A DNA stretch of 64,000 bases, from contig CAKSIG010000001.1 of assembly GCA_934463035.1 (NCBI GenBank), positions 186,001 through 250,000 on the forward strand, written 5' to 3'. The first letter of the stretch is position 1. Each line of letters begins with the position of its first letter. The notes under the pieces are model-generated. The model made no database searches. It worked only from the letters and a program-made list of their open reading frames with translations, and was not told the DNA's origin. This DNA comes from an uncultured Eubacteriales bacterium. Lineage in GTDB: Bacteria > Bacillota > Clostridia > Oscillospirales > Acutalibacteraceae. Of this stretch, positions 1 through 7,702 are shown piece after piece. Made by a program: the position numbers and the translations under genes.

Positions 1-216
1 AGCCTGTTTTTTGTCGTTCTTAACAGCCTTGTCGGGTATTTCAACATAAACCCTGACCTCGGCTTTACTGCCGCCGAACAGACCGAGCGTCTTTTTCTTC
101 GGCATAGTGATTATTTCAAACTGTATATCTTCGTCGGCTCCCGCGTTGAGATTTGCAACGGCATTTTCCCTTGCTTCGTCTATCGTCGAGCCGAAACCTC
201 TTGCTTCTTTGATCAA
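1..216 (-). CDS. jag: Jag/KhpB RNA-binding protein, N-terminal part (runs off left edge)
   Basis: First 72 residues of the SpoIIIJ-associated protein Jag (KhpB), which in Firmicutes is a KH/R3H RNA-binding partner of KhpA linked to envelope growth. Only the Jag_N domain is in the window: the GFGSTIDEARENAV helix and the KKKTLGLFGGSKAEVRV strand are both typical of it. The start is a TTG at 214-216 preceded by AAGGAG; no ATG fits. It follows yidC by 18 bases in the conserved rpmH-rnpA-yidD-yidC-jag order, so it should share that operon. The identity is solid for the part seen; the KH and R3H domains lie outside the window. Confidence 0.88.
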   Translation of the reverse strand, partial: MIKEARGFGSTIDEARENAVANLNAGADEDIQFEIITMPKKKTLGLFGGSKAEVRVYVEIPDKAVKNDKKQA

Positions 217-234
217 GAAGACCACTCCTTACTG

Positions 235-1179
235 TTATTTATCCGTATCTGAAACAGAACTTAATTTCTTAATTTGGTTGATTTCAAAATCACACTGCTT
301 TGACAGTTCCTTTGAACGCTCTCTTGAAAGCATTTTGTGCGGTCCGTAGAAGTTCTGAACAAGAACCTGTATAACGCCGCCCACGAGTGACGAACAAGCC
401 CAATAGAACGCAACGCCGCCGGGAAGCGTAAAACCGATGAACAATGACAAAAGCGGCATTGTGAGCATCATTCCCGCCATATTCGGAGCCTCGGGATTTG
501 TCTTTTTCTGAACCGCGAGCGACAAAAGGCTTGAAAGTATCTGCGCCAAGAACGCGATTACGGGCATTACCCATATCAACTGTGCGTCGTGGAAAATGTC
601 AAAAGAAAATTTGGGTGTTTCGGTGAGGTTTATACCGAAAAATCCAAAATCAATAGTGCCGAGCTTAGAAGCAATTTCCGCAACAGCGGCATTGCCCGCG
701 CCTTTTCCTGCCTTTATGGCATTTACCAAAGCAAGCTCATAGCCGCCCTTGTTGGCGATATTCAGCGCCTCCGCCGCGGAAGTTATAGTGTCGTTCGGGA
801 TATGCATAAGATAGGTAAGCGGAGACATTATGAGCCAATAAATGCTCATCATTATAACCAGACGCAGTATCATAGGCAGACAGCCGCCCGAAAGCGACAC
901 GTTTTCCTCCTGATACAGCTTCTGCATAGCCTCGTTGTACTTCTGCTTATCGTCGCCGTAACGCTTTTTAAGCTCGTCGAGCTTTGGTTTTATCCTCGTT
1001 TGCTGAACAGAGGATTTTTGGCTTTTTATGCTGAGAGGTATCAGCACCAAATTTATAACGAGGGTGAAGAAAAAAACAGCCGCGGCGAAATTTCCGCCGA
1101 ACATACCTGCCATTGCTTCAAGCACCCAACCCATAGGCTTATTGATTATATTAAACAACGCCTGCATTGTATACACCAT
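235..1179 (-). CDS. yidC: YidC/Oxa1 family membrane insertase
   Basis: Membrane protein insertase that places proteins into the cytoplasmic membrane alone or with SecYEG. The 314 residues show an N-terminal hydrophobic segment, the KPKLDELKKRYGDDKQKYNEA cytoplasmic helical hairpin, the GGCLPMILR segment, and further TM segments with TLPGGVAFYW near the C-terminus, as in Gram-positive YidC/SpoIIIJ. Unusually, the TM1 position that normally carries the hydrophilic-groove Arg reads VINLVLIPL, with Asn, whereas TM2 carries an Arg in LPMILRLVI. Start is ATG 1179; an internal ATG at 1167 has GGATGG just upstream and could be the real start. Lies between yidD and jag. Confidence 0.93.
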   Translation of the reverse strand: MVYTMQALFNIINKPMGWVLEAMAGMFGGNFAAAVFFFTLVINLVLIPLSIKSQKSSVQQTRIKPKLDELKKRYGDDKQKYNEAMQKLYQEENVSLSGGCLPMILRLVIMMSIYWLIMSPLTYLMHIPNDTITSAAEALNIANKGGYELALVNAIKAGKGAGNAAVAEIASKLGTIDFGFFGINLTETPKFSFDIFHDAQLIWVMPVIAFLAQILSSLLSLAVQKKTNPEAPNMAGMMLTMPLLSLFIGFTLPGGVAFYWACSSLVGGVIQVLVQNFYGPHKMLSRERSKELSKQCDFEINQIKKLSSVSDTDK

Positions 1180-1190
1180 CCGTTCATTAG

Positions 1191-1216
1191 CGTGACAGGT
1201 TCGAGTAACGTCACAC
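1191..1216. repeat. Solo copy of a tRNA T-arm-like inverted-repeat end
   Basis: A 26-bp segment between yidD and yidC matches the terminal inverted repeat of the element at 62038-62310. On the minus strand it reads GTGTGAC, then GTT where the element has AGG, then ACTCGAACCTG and TCACG, so there are three mismatches in 26. It is flanked by TA followed by AGG, as at the element's right end. It contains the GGTTCGAGT B-box core but no tRNA cloverleaf around it. It can fold as TTAG-GTGAC paired with GTCAC-CTAA. Confidence 0.6.
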
Positions 1217-1229
1217 TAAGGTTGATTTT

Positions 1230-1466
1230 TTATTTGTTGCGCTTTTCGGGAACGGGATCGTAACCGCCCTTGCAAAGCGGATTGCACCGCAATATTCTCC
1301 ACAGCGCAAGCGCGGTGCCTTTGACGGCGCCGTGAACTCCAATCGCCTCTATCGCGTATTCCGAGCAGGTCGGTCTGAACCGACAGCAGGGTATTTTGGC
1401 AGGCGAAATATTTTTCTGATAAAATTTTATAAGCCTAATTAACAGCTTGCTCATTTTGGCTTTCAC
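1230..1466 (-). CDS. yidD: YidD membrane protein insertion efficiency factor
   Basis: Small amphipathic membrane-associated protein thought to help YidC-dependent insertion. The 78 residues contain the family hallmark [12 protein letters not shown] with its clustered cysteines and the [18 protein letters not shown] motif. It overlaps the end of rnpA by 32 bases from the first ATG; an ATG 12 bases further in (1454) would give [13 protein letters not shown], which is closer to the usual YidD start. Its place between rnpA and yidC is the standard one. Confidence 0.93.
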   Translation of the reverse strand: MKAKMSKLLIRLIKFYQKNISPAKIPCCRFRPTCSEYAIEAIGVHGAVKGTALALWRILRCNPLCKGGYDPVPEKRNK

Positions 1467-1797
1467 ACCATATTCCGGCAGCCTTGAACTGCCGCTTCAA
1501 TACCTCGGCGACCGAGGTGCTTTTTTCATTTAATATACGGCTTCTCGCAACCACTATCACATCATAACCCGACTGCACATTTTCTATACAGGAGCGGATA
1601 GCCGCGGTTATCACTCTCTTTGCCCTGTTGCGTTGAACGGCGCCGCCGACCTTTTTACCGGCGGTTATACCGAAACGCACCGAATTTTTGCGGCCTTTCA
1701 TCACATACACCACAACGCAGGGCGCCACATAGGACTTTCCCCGTCCGTATATACGGCGGAAATCCCGATTTTCCTTAATCTTAATAATGCTTCTCAT
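1435..1797 (-). CDS. rnpA: Ribonuclease P protein component
   Basis: Protein subunit of RNase P, which assists the RNA subunit in tRNA 5' maturation. The RNR signature is present as [16 protein letters not shown], and the N-terminal [16 protein letters not shown] segment is typical. The reading frame opens nine codons further upstream, but those codons fall in the hairpin downstream of rpmH, so ATG 1797 ([13 protein letters not shown]) is chosen, giving 120 residues. The C-terminus overlaps the yidD start. Expression probably depends on readthrough of the hairpin at 1804-1839. Confidence 0.93.
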   Translation of the reverse strand: MRSIIKIKENRDFRRIYGRGKSYVAPCVVVYVMKGRKNSVRFGITAGKKVGGAVQRNRAKRVITAAIRSCIENVQSGYDVIVVARSRILNEKSTSVAEVLKRQFKAAGIWCESQNEQAVN

Positions 1798-1803
1798 ATT
1801 TTG

Positions 1804-1839
1804 CCTTAAAAAAGGAAAAGCCACGTGGAAGTGGCTTTA
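1804..1839 (-). terminator. Hairpin and T-tract between rpmH and rnpA
   Basis: On the minus strand AAGCCAC and GTGGCTT form a 7-bp stem around a six-base loop (1818-1837), followed by TTTTCCTTTTTTT. The stem starts at the rpmH stop codon. It probably acts as a partial terminator that lowers rnpA-yidC expression relative to the abundant ribosomal protein L34. Confidence 0.7.
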
Positions 1840-1971
1840 ATATGTTAATTGCTTTCTTCCCTTTGCTCTGCGGCGTGCAAGCACCTTGCGGCCGTTAGAG
1901 GTAGCCATTCTCTTTAAAAAGCCGTGTTCCTTCTTGCGGTGGAGCTTCTTCGGCTGATAAGTCCTTTTCAC
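1837..1971 (-). CDS. rpmH: 50S ribosomal protein L34
   Basis: The 44-residue basic protein reads [18 protein letters not shown] at its start and ends in [12 protein letters not shown], a full-length L34 match with the family's usual length. It starts at GTG 1969-1971, preceded by a strong AAGGAGGG at ideal spacing; the overlapping ATG is followed at once by a stop in its own frame. It is the first gene of the rnpA-yidD-yidC-jag run, with its own promoter at 2031-2060. It was too short to stand out as an ORF but is certain from sequence. Confidence 0.97.
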   Translation of the reverse strand: MKRTYQPKKLHRKKEHGFLKRMATSNGRKVLARRRAKGRKQLTY

Positions 1972-2030
1972 ATTGAACCCTCCTTATAAAACGCGTTATC
2001 GTTTGTCAAAAGACAACCTTACAAGGATAG

Positions 2031-2060
2031 ATTATAACGCAAAACGGTACAGTCTGTCAA
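2031..2060 (-). promoter_or_regulatory. Promoter of rpmH operon
   Basis: On the minus strand TTGACA, an 18-base spacer, then TATAAT, about 60 bases ahead of the rpmH GTG. Both hexamers are perfect for the housekeeping sigma factor, as expected for a ribosomal protein gene. Confidence 0.85.
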
Positions 2061-2102
2061 CAAAAATATTTAGAAAGACAAAATTTTGTCGTAATGTAAT
2101 CC

Positions 2103-2131
2103 TTGTAATGAATATTATAATGTGATAAAAT
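2103..2131 (+). promoter_or_regulatory. Probable trpS promoter
   Basis: TTGTAA, 17 bases, TAAAAT, ending 32 bases before the trpS start. A second TATAAT at 2116-2121 lies between the two hexamers, so the exact -10 is uncertain. Confidence 0.5.
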
Positions 2132-2163
2132 AGTAAGAAAACATTTATTTGAGGTATAACACT

Positions 2164-3174
2164 ATGCAAGATATTACAAATGCAGAAACCAAAAAAAAGG
2201 TTTTAAGCTGTATACAGCCAAGCGGTCAGCTGACCCTCGGCAATTATCTGGGAGCGCTTAAAAATTGGATTTCGATGCAGGACGAGTTTGACTGCACCTA
2301 CGCGGTTGCGGATCTGCACGCAATTACCGTGCGTCAGGAGCCGTCAAAGCTGCGTTCGCAGATATACAACACCTATGCGATTTTGCTCGCGATAGGTCTT
2401 GACCCGAATAAAAGCACCCTCTTTATTCAGTCTCACGTTCCCGAGCACGCACAGCTTTCGTGGCTGCTGTCCTGCTACACCCAATTCGGCGAGATGGCGA
2501 GAATGACGCAGTTTAAGGATAAATCCGCAAAGCACGCCGATAACGTTAATTTAGGTCTGTTTGCGTACCCCGCGCTTATGGCGGCAGACATACTTCTTTA
2601 CAAACCCGATTATGTCCCCGTGGGAGCCGATCAAAAACAGCACCTTGAAATCGCAAGGGATATTGCAAACCGCTTTAACCGTATTTACGGCGACGTTTTC
2701 ACCGTTCCCGACGCTTACATACCGAAAACGGGTGCAAGGGTAATGTCGCTTCAAGACCCGACCAAAAAAATGTCCAAGTCGGATGAAAACGTAAACGCAT
2801 GGGTCGCAATTCTTGACACCAAGGACGATATTATAAGAAAATTCAAACGCGCCGTGACCGATTCGGAGTCCTGCGTTCGTTTGTCCGAGGATAAGCCCGG
2901 CGTTTCCAACCTTATAAATATATACTCGGCGGTTACGGGCAAGACCGCGGCGGAGGTCGAAAAGGAATTTGACGGCAAGGGCTACGGCGACTTTAAGCTC
3001 GCCGTGGGCGAGGCGGTAGCGGATACACTCGCTCCGATCAAGGCGCGCTTTGACGAGATAATAACCGACAAAAAGGCGCTTGAACAGCTATACAGAGAGG
3101 GCGCCGAAAAGGCGGAACACGTTGCCCGCAAAACGTATTTCAAGGCTATGAAAAAGGTCGGTTTTGTGCTATGA
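2164..3174 (+). CDS. trpS: Tryptophanyl-tRNA synthetase
   Basis: Class Ic aminoacyl-tRNA synthetase charging tRNA-Trp. The HIGH-equivalent appears as QPSGQLTLGNYLGAL near residue 20 and the KMSKS loop as DPTKKMSKSDEN near residue 200; total length 336 is usual. The frame is open from a TTG at 2149, but that codon overlaps the SD (GAGG 2151-2154); ATG 2164 has ideal spacing and is chosen. No T-box leader is visible. Its stop overlaps the holB start (ATGA), so the two are translationally coupled. It occupies the place where dnaA normally faces rpmH. Confidence 0.96.
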   Translation: MQDITNAETKKKVLSCIQPSGQLTLGNYLGALKNWISMQDEFDCTYAVADLHAITVRQEPSKLRSQIYNTYAILLAIGLDPNKSTLFIQSHVPEHAQLSWLLSCYTQFGEMARMTQFKDKSAKHADNVNLGLFAYPALMAADILLYKPDYVPVGADQKQHLEIARDIANRFNRIYGDVFTVPDAYIPKTGARVMSLQDPTKKMSKSDENVNAWVAILDTKDDIIRKFKRAVTDSESCVRLSEDKPGVSNLINIYSAVTGKTAAEVEKEFDGKGYGDFKLAVGEAVADTLAPIKARFDEIITDKKALEQLYREGAEKAEHVARKTYFKAMKKVGFVL

Positions 3175-4109
3175 GTTTCCCGCTCGTAGGCTGTGAGAGG
3201 GTCAAAACGTCGATCTGCGGCGCAATATCGTCTGATAGGCTCCCCCACGCAATACTGATAGAGGGCGATGCAGGCACAGGAAGGCACACGCTCGCTTCAT
3301 ATATAGCAAAATCGGCTGTATGTACGGGCAAGGACCGACCCTGCGGCAGCTGCCGAGACTGTCACCTTGCCGACATTTCCTCCCACCCCGACATAACAGT
3401 AACAGGTGCGGAAAGCGGCAAGAAAAACATAACCGTATCGCAGATACGCGCACTGCGCGCGGAGGCGTATGTTAAGCCTCATTCGGCGGCTAAACGCGTG
3501 TTTATAATCGACGGGGCGGATACTATGAACGAGCAGTCGCAGAACGCTCTTTTAAAGGTTTTGGAGGAACCGCCCGAAACGGTCGTTTTCATACTTGTTG
3601 CGGAATCAAAATCCGCTCTGCTTGAAACCGTGGTGTCGCGCTGTACCGTGTTTTCCCTTTTTGCGCCCGATATATCGGACGGCGAAAAATATATAAGCTC
3701 CGTAACGGAACGCGGCGGAGAGGAAATCAAAAACGCTCTGTGCGAATGCCGCGGAAACATAGGCAGAGCGCTCGCTCTGCTCGGCGGCAGCGGCAATACC
3801 AAGACCCAAGAATCGGCGGAAAGGTTTATTTCCCTTTTCTTAAAATCGGACGAATACGGTATGCTTAAAGTTTTATCGGAATTTGACGGCGACCGCGTCG
3901 GGGCAGACAGGTTCTTTTCAGATTTAAAGACGGCGGCGGCAGCGCAGATAAGAAAAAACATTGCGTCGCCCGATTCAAAGGCTCTTTTTGAGCTTTGCGG
4001 AATAATTCCCGAGCTTGAAAGCAGTTTAAAAACAAACATAAATCTATCTCTTTTGTTTTCGGCGGCGGTCTGCAAGGCGGCTGAGATATACAAAAGAATT
4101 CTAAAATAA
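3171..4109 (+). CDS. holB: DNA polymerase III delta' subunit
   Basis: Clamp-loader ATPase-fold subunit. The P-loop is altered (GDAGTGRHTLA, His after the Arg that replaces Lys), the zinc module is CTGKDRPCGSCRDCH at residues 51-65, and the sensor/SRC-type segment VVSRCTVFSL and LLKVLEEPPE are clear. Length 312 is normal for Gram-positive delta'. The non-canonical Walker A agrees with delta' being a non-hydrolysing subunit. It overlaps trpS by four bases and is followed 17 bases later by ricT, which is the conserved holB-yaaT pairing. Confidence 0.9.
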   Translation: MSFPLVGCERVKTSICGAISSDRLPHAILIEGDAGTGRHTLASYIAKSAVCTGKDRPCGSCRDCHLADISSHPDITVTGAESGKKNITVSQIRALRAEAYVKPHSAAKRVFIIDGADTMNEQSQNALLKVLEEPPETVVFILVAESKSALLETVVSRCTVFSLFAPDISDGEKYISSVTERGGEEIKNALCECRGNIGRALALLGGSGNTKTQESAERFISLFLKSDEYGMLKVLSEFDGDRVGADRFFSDLKTAAAAQIRKNIASPDSKALFELCGIIPELESSLKTNINLSLLFSAAVCKAAEIYKRILK

Positions 4110-4126
4110 AAACTTCGGAGGATAAT

Positions 4127-4972
4127 ATGACAGAAGTAATATCCGTAAAATTTAAAGACGGCGGCAGAGCTTACTACTTCGACCCCAACGGCAAAACAAC
4201 GGCAGAGGGCGACAAGGTAATAGTTGAAACGGCAAACGGAAACGAGCTGGCAACGGTAAGCGAGGCAAATCACACCGTGAGCGACGGTTCAATAGTAAAA
4301 CCGCTTAAAAAAATGATAAGGAAAGCCAACGAACGCGACCTGAAAAAGCTCGAAGAAAACAAGAAAAAAGAGGCGGAGGCTTTCAGGATATGCGAGGAGC
4401 TTATTCCCGTTCACAAGCTGGATATGAAGCTGGTGGAGGTTGAATATTCGTTTGATTCAAGCAAGGTAGTCTTCTTCTTCACGTCGGACGGCAGGGTAGA
4501 TTTCCGCGAGCTTGTGAAGGACCTTGCCTCGCGTTTCCACGCAAGAATTGAGCTGAGGCAGATAGGCGTGCGCGACGAGGCGCGTATGCTCGGCGGTCTC
4601 GGAATATGCGGTCAGCCTTACTGCTGCAAACGGTTTTTAAGCGATTTTCAGCCCGTTTCAATAAAGATGGCTAAGGAGCAGGGACTTTCGCTCAACCCGA
4701 CCAAAATTTCGGGCAGCTGCGGCAGGCTTATGTGCTGTCTTAAATACGAGCAGGACGCTTATGAGTACCTCAATTCTTTCACCCCGAACGTCGGGTCGAC
4801 TGTTGAAACACCGCAGGGTATCGGAACCGTGACTGATTCAAACGTTATTACGGGCAACCTGTTTGTCCGCCTTAACGACAGCGATATGATGCCCTTTAAA
4901 ATACACCGCGACGAGGTGAAACTCGTAAGCAGAAGCAGAAAAAAAACGCCCAAAAAAGAAAAATCCAAATAA
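4127..4972 (+). CDS. ricT: RicT (YaaT), PSP1-domain protein
   Basis: PSP1-domain protein of the Y-complex (RicT with RicA and RicF), which in Bacillus subtilis carries Fe-S clusters and promotes RNase Y-dependent RNA maturation and phosphorelay function. Diagnostic cysteine segments are GLGICGQPYCCKRFL and SGSCGRLMCCLKYE around residues 160-210. The C-terminal tail is lysine-rich (SRKKTPKKEKSK). SD GGAGG lies 7 bases ahead of the ATG. The role is inferred from orthology; neither RicA nor RicF is in this window. Confidence 0.9.
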   Translation: MTEVISVKFKDGGRAYYFDPNGKTTAEGDKVIVETANGNELATVSEANHTVSDGSIVKPLKKMIRKANERDLKKLEENKKKEAEAFRICEELIPVHKLDMKLVEVEYSFDSSKVVFFFTSDGRVDFRELVKDLASRFHARIELRQIGVRDEARMLGGLGICGQPYCCKRFLSDFQPVSIKMAKEQGLSLNPTKISGSCGRLMCCLKYEQDAYEYLNSFTPNVGSTVETPQGIGTVTDSNVITGNLFVRLNDSDMMPFKIHRDEVKLVSRSRKKTPKKEKSK

Positions 4973-5019
4973 TTTTTTAAAAAATACCATTTCAATGCAT
5001 TTTTGTAATAATATTTCTC

Positions 5020-5048
5020 TTGATTTTTCGGAAAATAATTGCTACAAT
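5020..5048 (+). promoter_or_regulatory. Promoter of the small ferredoxin gene
   Basis: TTGATT, 17 bases, TACAAT, ending 32 bases before the GTG start of the ferredoxin gene; a monocistronic unit together with the terminator at 5290. Confidence 0.7.
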
Positions 5049-5079
5049 TATTAAAACAATTTGTTTGGGGGTGTTTTTA

Positions 5080-5250
5080 GTGGCTTACAAGATTTCTGAT
5101 GAGTGCATCAGCTGCGGTGCCTGCGCTGCGGGTTGCCCCTGTGATGCTATCGCCGAAGGAGCTGAGCACTACGAAATAGATCCTGACAAGTGCTGCAGTT
5201 GCGGAGCTTGTGCTGCCGGTTGCCCGGTAGAGGCTATTTCGGAAGACTAA
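5080..5250 (+). CDS. Small 2[4Fe-4S] ferredoxin
   Basis: A 56-residue clostridial-type ferredoxin, a soluble low-potential electron carrier. Two cluster motifs are seen: CISCGACAAGCPC and CCSCGACAAGCPV, each CxxCxxCxxxC with a following Pro. Start chosen at GTG 5080, preceded by GGGGGTG, giving MAYKISDE, the classical start of these proteins; the longer frame upstream runs through the promoter. It has its own promoter and terminator and so is probably abundant and constitutive, serving fermentation enzymes such as pyruvate:ferredoxin oxidoreductase and hydrogenase encoded elsewhere. Confidence 0.95.
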   Translation: MAYKISDECISCGACAAGCPCDAIAEGAEHYEIDPDKCCSCGACAAGCPVEAISED

Positions 5251-5289
5251 TCGGTCAATAAAAACATAAGGCTATACATAAGCCGAAAC

Positions 5290-5318
5290 GGGACCCGAAA
5301 GCGGGTCCCTTCATTTTT
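5290..5318 (+). terminator. Terminator after ferredoxin gene
   Basis: GGGACCCG-AAAG-CGGGTCCC perfect 8-bp stem followed by TTCATTTTTGTTTT. Confidence 0.88.
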
Positions 5319-5329
5319 GTTTTATACCC

Positions 5330-5357
5330 TTGAAAATATCGAAAAATATGTTAAAAT
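5330..5357 (+). promoter_or_regulatory. Probable pduL promoter
   Basis: TTGAAA, 16 bases, TAAAAT, about 33 bases before the pduL ATG and just after the preceding terminator. Confidence 0.55.
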
Positions 5358-5389
5358 ATTAATGTATTAAACTTAAAGGAGTTTTAAAT

Positions 5390-5962
5390 ATGGCAAAAGA
5401 AGTTTTAGTTGAAATATCCGCGCGTCACGTTCACGTAACTAAGGAGGACCTTGAAACCCTTTTCGGGAAGGGTTATGAGCTTACGCCTAAAAAGGATCTC
5501 TCTCAGCCGGGTCAGTTTGCCTGCGCCGAAAAGGTTACGGTAGTAGGCCCCAAATCCGAATTAAAGGCTTCTATATTGGGTCCCGTCCGTCCCGAAACTC
5601 AGGTTGAGTTATCGCTTACCGACGCCCGCGCTATCGGCGTTACCGCTCCCGTGAGAGAATCGGGCGACGTTAAGGGTTCGGGCGTTTGCAAGCTCGTCGG
5701 CCCCGCAGGCGAGGTTGAGCTTACCGAGGGTGTTATCGCCGCTAAGAGACATATACATATGACCCCCGAGGATGCCGCAAAGTACGGAATTGCCGATAAA
5801 CAGATAGTCAGCGTTAAGATACCGACCGAGGGCAGAGCGCTTGTTTTCGGCGATGTTGTTGCAAGAGTAAGCGACAAATATAAGCTCGCTATGCACATTG
5901 ATACAGACGAAGCCAACGCAGCTTGCGTTCCGGGCAGCTGTATCGGCGAAATACTTGACTGA
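5390..5962 (+). CDS. pduL: PduL-type phosphate acyltransferase
   Basis: Phosphotransacylase exchanging CoA and phosphate on acetyl- or propanoyl-CoA, so it feeds acyl-phosphate to acetate/propionate kinase for ATP. The two PduL domains carry the zinc-ligand histidines in SARHVHV (residues 10-16) and AAKRHIHM (about 122-129), and the C-terminal MHIDTDEANAAC is also typical. Length 190 is short and lacks the N-terminal encapsulation peptide of microcompartment forms. No shell proteins or kinase are nearby, so a cytosolic Pta replacement is the likely role. SD AAAGGAG precedes ATG. hemW starts three bases after the stop. Confidence 0.9.
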   Translation: MAKEVLVEISARHVHVTKEDLETLFGKGYELTPKKDLSQPGQFACAEKVTVVGPKSELKASILGPVRPETQVELSLTDARAIGVTAPVRESGDVKGSGVCKLVGPAGEVELTEGVIAAKRHIHMTPEDAAKYGIADKQIVSVKIPTEGRALVFGDVVARVSDKYKLAMHIDTDEANAACVPGSCIGEILD

Positions 5963-5964
5963 TA

Positions 5965-7083
5965 ATGCAGACTGTCGGCAAAGAACCGCTCGGACTTTAT
6001 ATCCACATACCGTTTTGTGAAAAGCGGTGTGCTTACTGCGATTTTTATTCCTCGTTCTTAAACGCGGAACTGTCAGACGAATATTTGTCCGCACTTATCG
6101 AAAGAATTAAAGAATGGGGCGGCGTTATAAACCGCCCCGTTTCTTCTGTCTATATAGGCGGCGGTACGCCGTCTGTAATCGGCGAACGGATAGGCGGACT
6201 TATGAAAGCCGTTAAGGACTCCTTTAACATTCTGCCAAACGCCGAGATAACCGCCGAAATAAACCCGAATTGCGGTGACGGTTTTTTAAGCACGGCATAC
6301 GAATCGGGCGTGAACAGAATTTCAATAGGTATACAAAGCGGAAACGACAGCGAGCTTAAAGCGCTCGGCCGCACCCATACCGCAAAGCAAGCCGCGGCGG
6401 CGGTACACAGGGTAAAAAATGTCGGGTTTGACAATATATCTGCGGATATTATGATAGGTCTGCCCGATTCCGACAGGGAAACGCTTTCAAAAAGCATTGA
6501 CTTTATCTGCGGTCTTGAACCGCGGCATATTTCCTCCTATATTCTTAAATTGGAGGAAAACACCCTGCTTTATAAGCTGAAAGACACGCTCAACATACCG
6601 GATGACGACAGCATTGCAGACCAATACCTTTATATGTGCGAGGCGCTTGAAAAACGGGGATATTCCCACTATGAAATCTCAAACTTCGCCCAAAACGGCT
6701 TTGAGGGGCGGCACAATATCAACTATTGGAACTGCGGCGAATATATCGGGATAGGACCGTCCGCACATTCTTTTTTGAACGGCAAAAGGTTTTATTACCC
6801 GTCCGATATACGTATGTTTTTACGCGGCGGCAAACCCGTAGACGACGGTGGCGGCGGCGACGCGGAGGAATACATTATGCTTAGGCTCCGCCTATCGGAC
6901 GGAGTGCTTTTCAGCGATTACCGCAAACGTTTCGGCTGCGATATTCCCGACAGTGTTAAGAAACGGGCAAAAACATTTGAAAAATCGGGTCTTGCAACCG
7001 TTTCGCAAAATTCCGTTTCGCTTACCGATAAGGGTATGCTTGTATCAAACGAAATAATAACCGAACTATTGGAGTGCTTCTGA
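5965..7083 (+). CDS. hemW: Radical SAM protein HemW
   Basis: Heme chaperone of the radical SAM family, long mis-annotated as oxygen-independent coproporphyrinogen III oxidase. The cluster motif is HIPFCEKRCAYCDFYS (CxxxCxxC with the HemW-type YCDF), followed by GGGTPS and the HemW C-terminal domain; 372 residues is normal. The CPO-specific N-terminal extension is absent, which supports HemW. Starts directly after pduL and overlaps the next gene as TGATG, so the three genes are likely cotranscribed. Whether this fermentative organism uses heme cannot be judged here. Confidence 0.9.
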   Translation: MQTVGKEPLGLYIHIPFCEKRCAYCDFYSSFLNAELSDEYLSALIERIKEWGGVINRPVSSVYIGGGTPSVIGERIGGLMKAVKDSFNILPNAEITAEINPNCGDGFLSTAYESGVNRISIGIQSGNDSELKALGRTHTAKQAAAAVHRVKNVGFDNISADIMIGLPDSDRETLSKSIDFICGLEPRHISSYILKLEENTLLYKLKDTLNIPDDDSIADQYLYMCEALEKRGYSHYEISNFAQNGFEGRHNINYWNCGEYIGIGPSAHSFLNGKRFYYPSDIRMFLRGGKPVDDGGGGDAEEYIMLRLRLSDGVLFSDYRKRFGCDIPDSVKKRAKTFEKSGLATVSQNSVSLTDKGMLVSNEIITELLECF

Positions 7084-7688
7084 TGAGAACCTATAAAATA
7101 CACTTAATACGGCACGGCGCTACCGACGCAAACGTCGAGGGCAGATATATAGGCTGCCGAACCGACCTGCCCCTGTCCCCTGAGGGACTTAACGAGCTTC
7201 GTCTTTTGAAAGACAATCTTGATTACCCCAATATCGACCGACTGTATTCAAGCCCTATGCTCAGGTGCCGTCAGACCGCGGCGGTATTGTACCCCGATAC
7301 CGAAATTCATACCGTTGCCGAAATGCGCGAATACGATTTCGGGGATTTTGAGGGCAAGACCGCCGTTCAGCTTGAATCACGTCCCGAATTTGCCGAATGG
7401 ACATCGGGCAAGCTCTCCGCTCCGCCCGGCGGGGAGGATAACACCGAATTTATAAAACGCGTCTGCGTCGGTCTTAACAAAATAATTGCCGATATGATGA
7501 ACAGCGGCGCCGACGAATCGGCGGTTATTATGCACGGCGGCGCGATTATGATGCTGCTCGGCGCAACGGCGGTTCCGCGGCGCCGCTCGGTTGAATGGAC
7601 AGCCGATAACGGCAGAGGTTATTCCCTTTTAATAACCCCGTCGCTCTACCACCGCAGCGGAATAGTCGAAGTTTATGATATTGTATAA
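7083..7688 (+). CDS. Histidine phosphatase family protein
   Basis: Branch-1 histidine phosphatase (phosphoglycerate-mutase fold). The phosphohistidine motif is LIRHGATDAN at the start, then GRYIGCRTDLPLSPEG, the acid residue region MREYDFGDFEGK, and the second catalytic His in IMHGGAI. Closest in layout to CobC-like alpha-ribazole phosphatases and GpmB-like enzymes, but no cobalamin genes are near, so the substrate is open. Start chosen at ATG 7083 overlapping the hemW stop (TGATG); it gives 201 residues. It ends the pduL-hemW unit just before a strong terminator. Confidence 0.85.
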   Translation: MRTYKIHLIRHGATDANVEGRYIGCRTDLPLSPEGLNELRLLKDNLDYPNIDRLYSSPMLRCRQTAAVLYPDTEIHTVAEMREYDFGDFEGKTAVQLESRPEFAEWTSGKLSAPPGGEDNTEFIKRVCVGLNKIIADMMNSGADESAVIMHGGAIMMLLGATAVPRRRSVEWTADNGRGYSLLITPSLYHRSGIVEVYDIV

Positions 7689-7702
7689 ATACGGAACGGC
7701 AA

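Noticed and set aside
589..1263. Long plus-strand ORFs over yidC, and similar long ORFs opposite holB, ileS and pyrR-uraA
   Set aside because: Each is antisense to a gene with clear family motifs and has no SD or recognisable product.
1980..2163. Replication origin between rpmH and trpS
   Set aside because: No DnaA-box cluster or AT-rich unwinding region of the usual kind; only two divergent promoters are seen.
4759..4995. Minus-strand ORF opposite ricT end and the ferredoxin promoter
   Set aside because: Antisense to ricT with no SD; the sequence is explained by ricT and the promoter at 5020.
5965..7083. Oxygen-independent coproporphyrinogen III oxidase (HemN)
   Set aside because: Lacks the HemN N-terminal extension and has the HemW-type CEKRCAYCDF cluster region; assigned to HemW.
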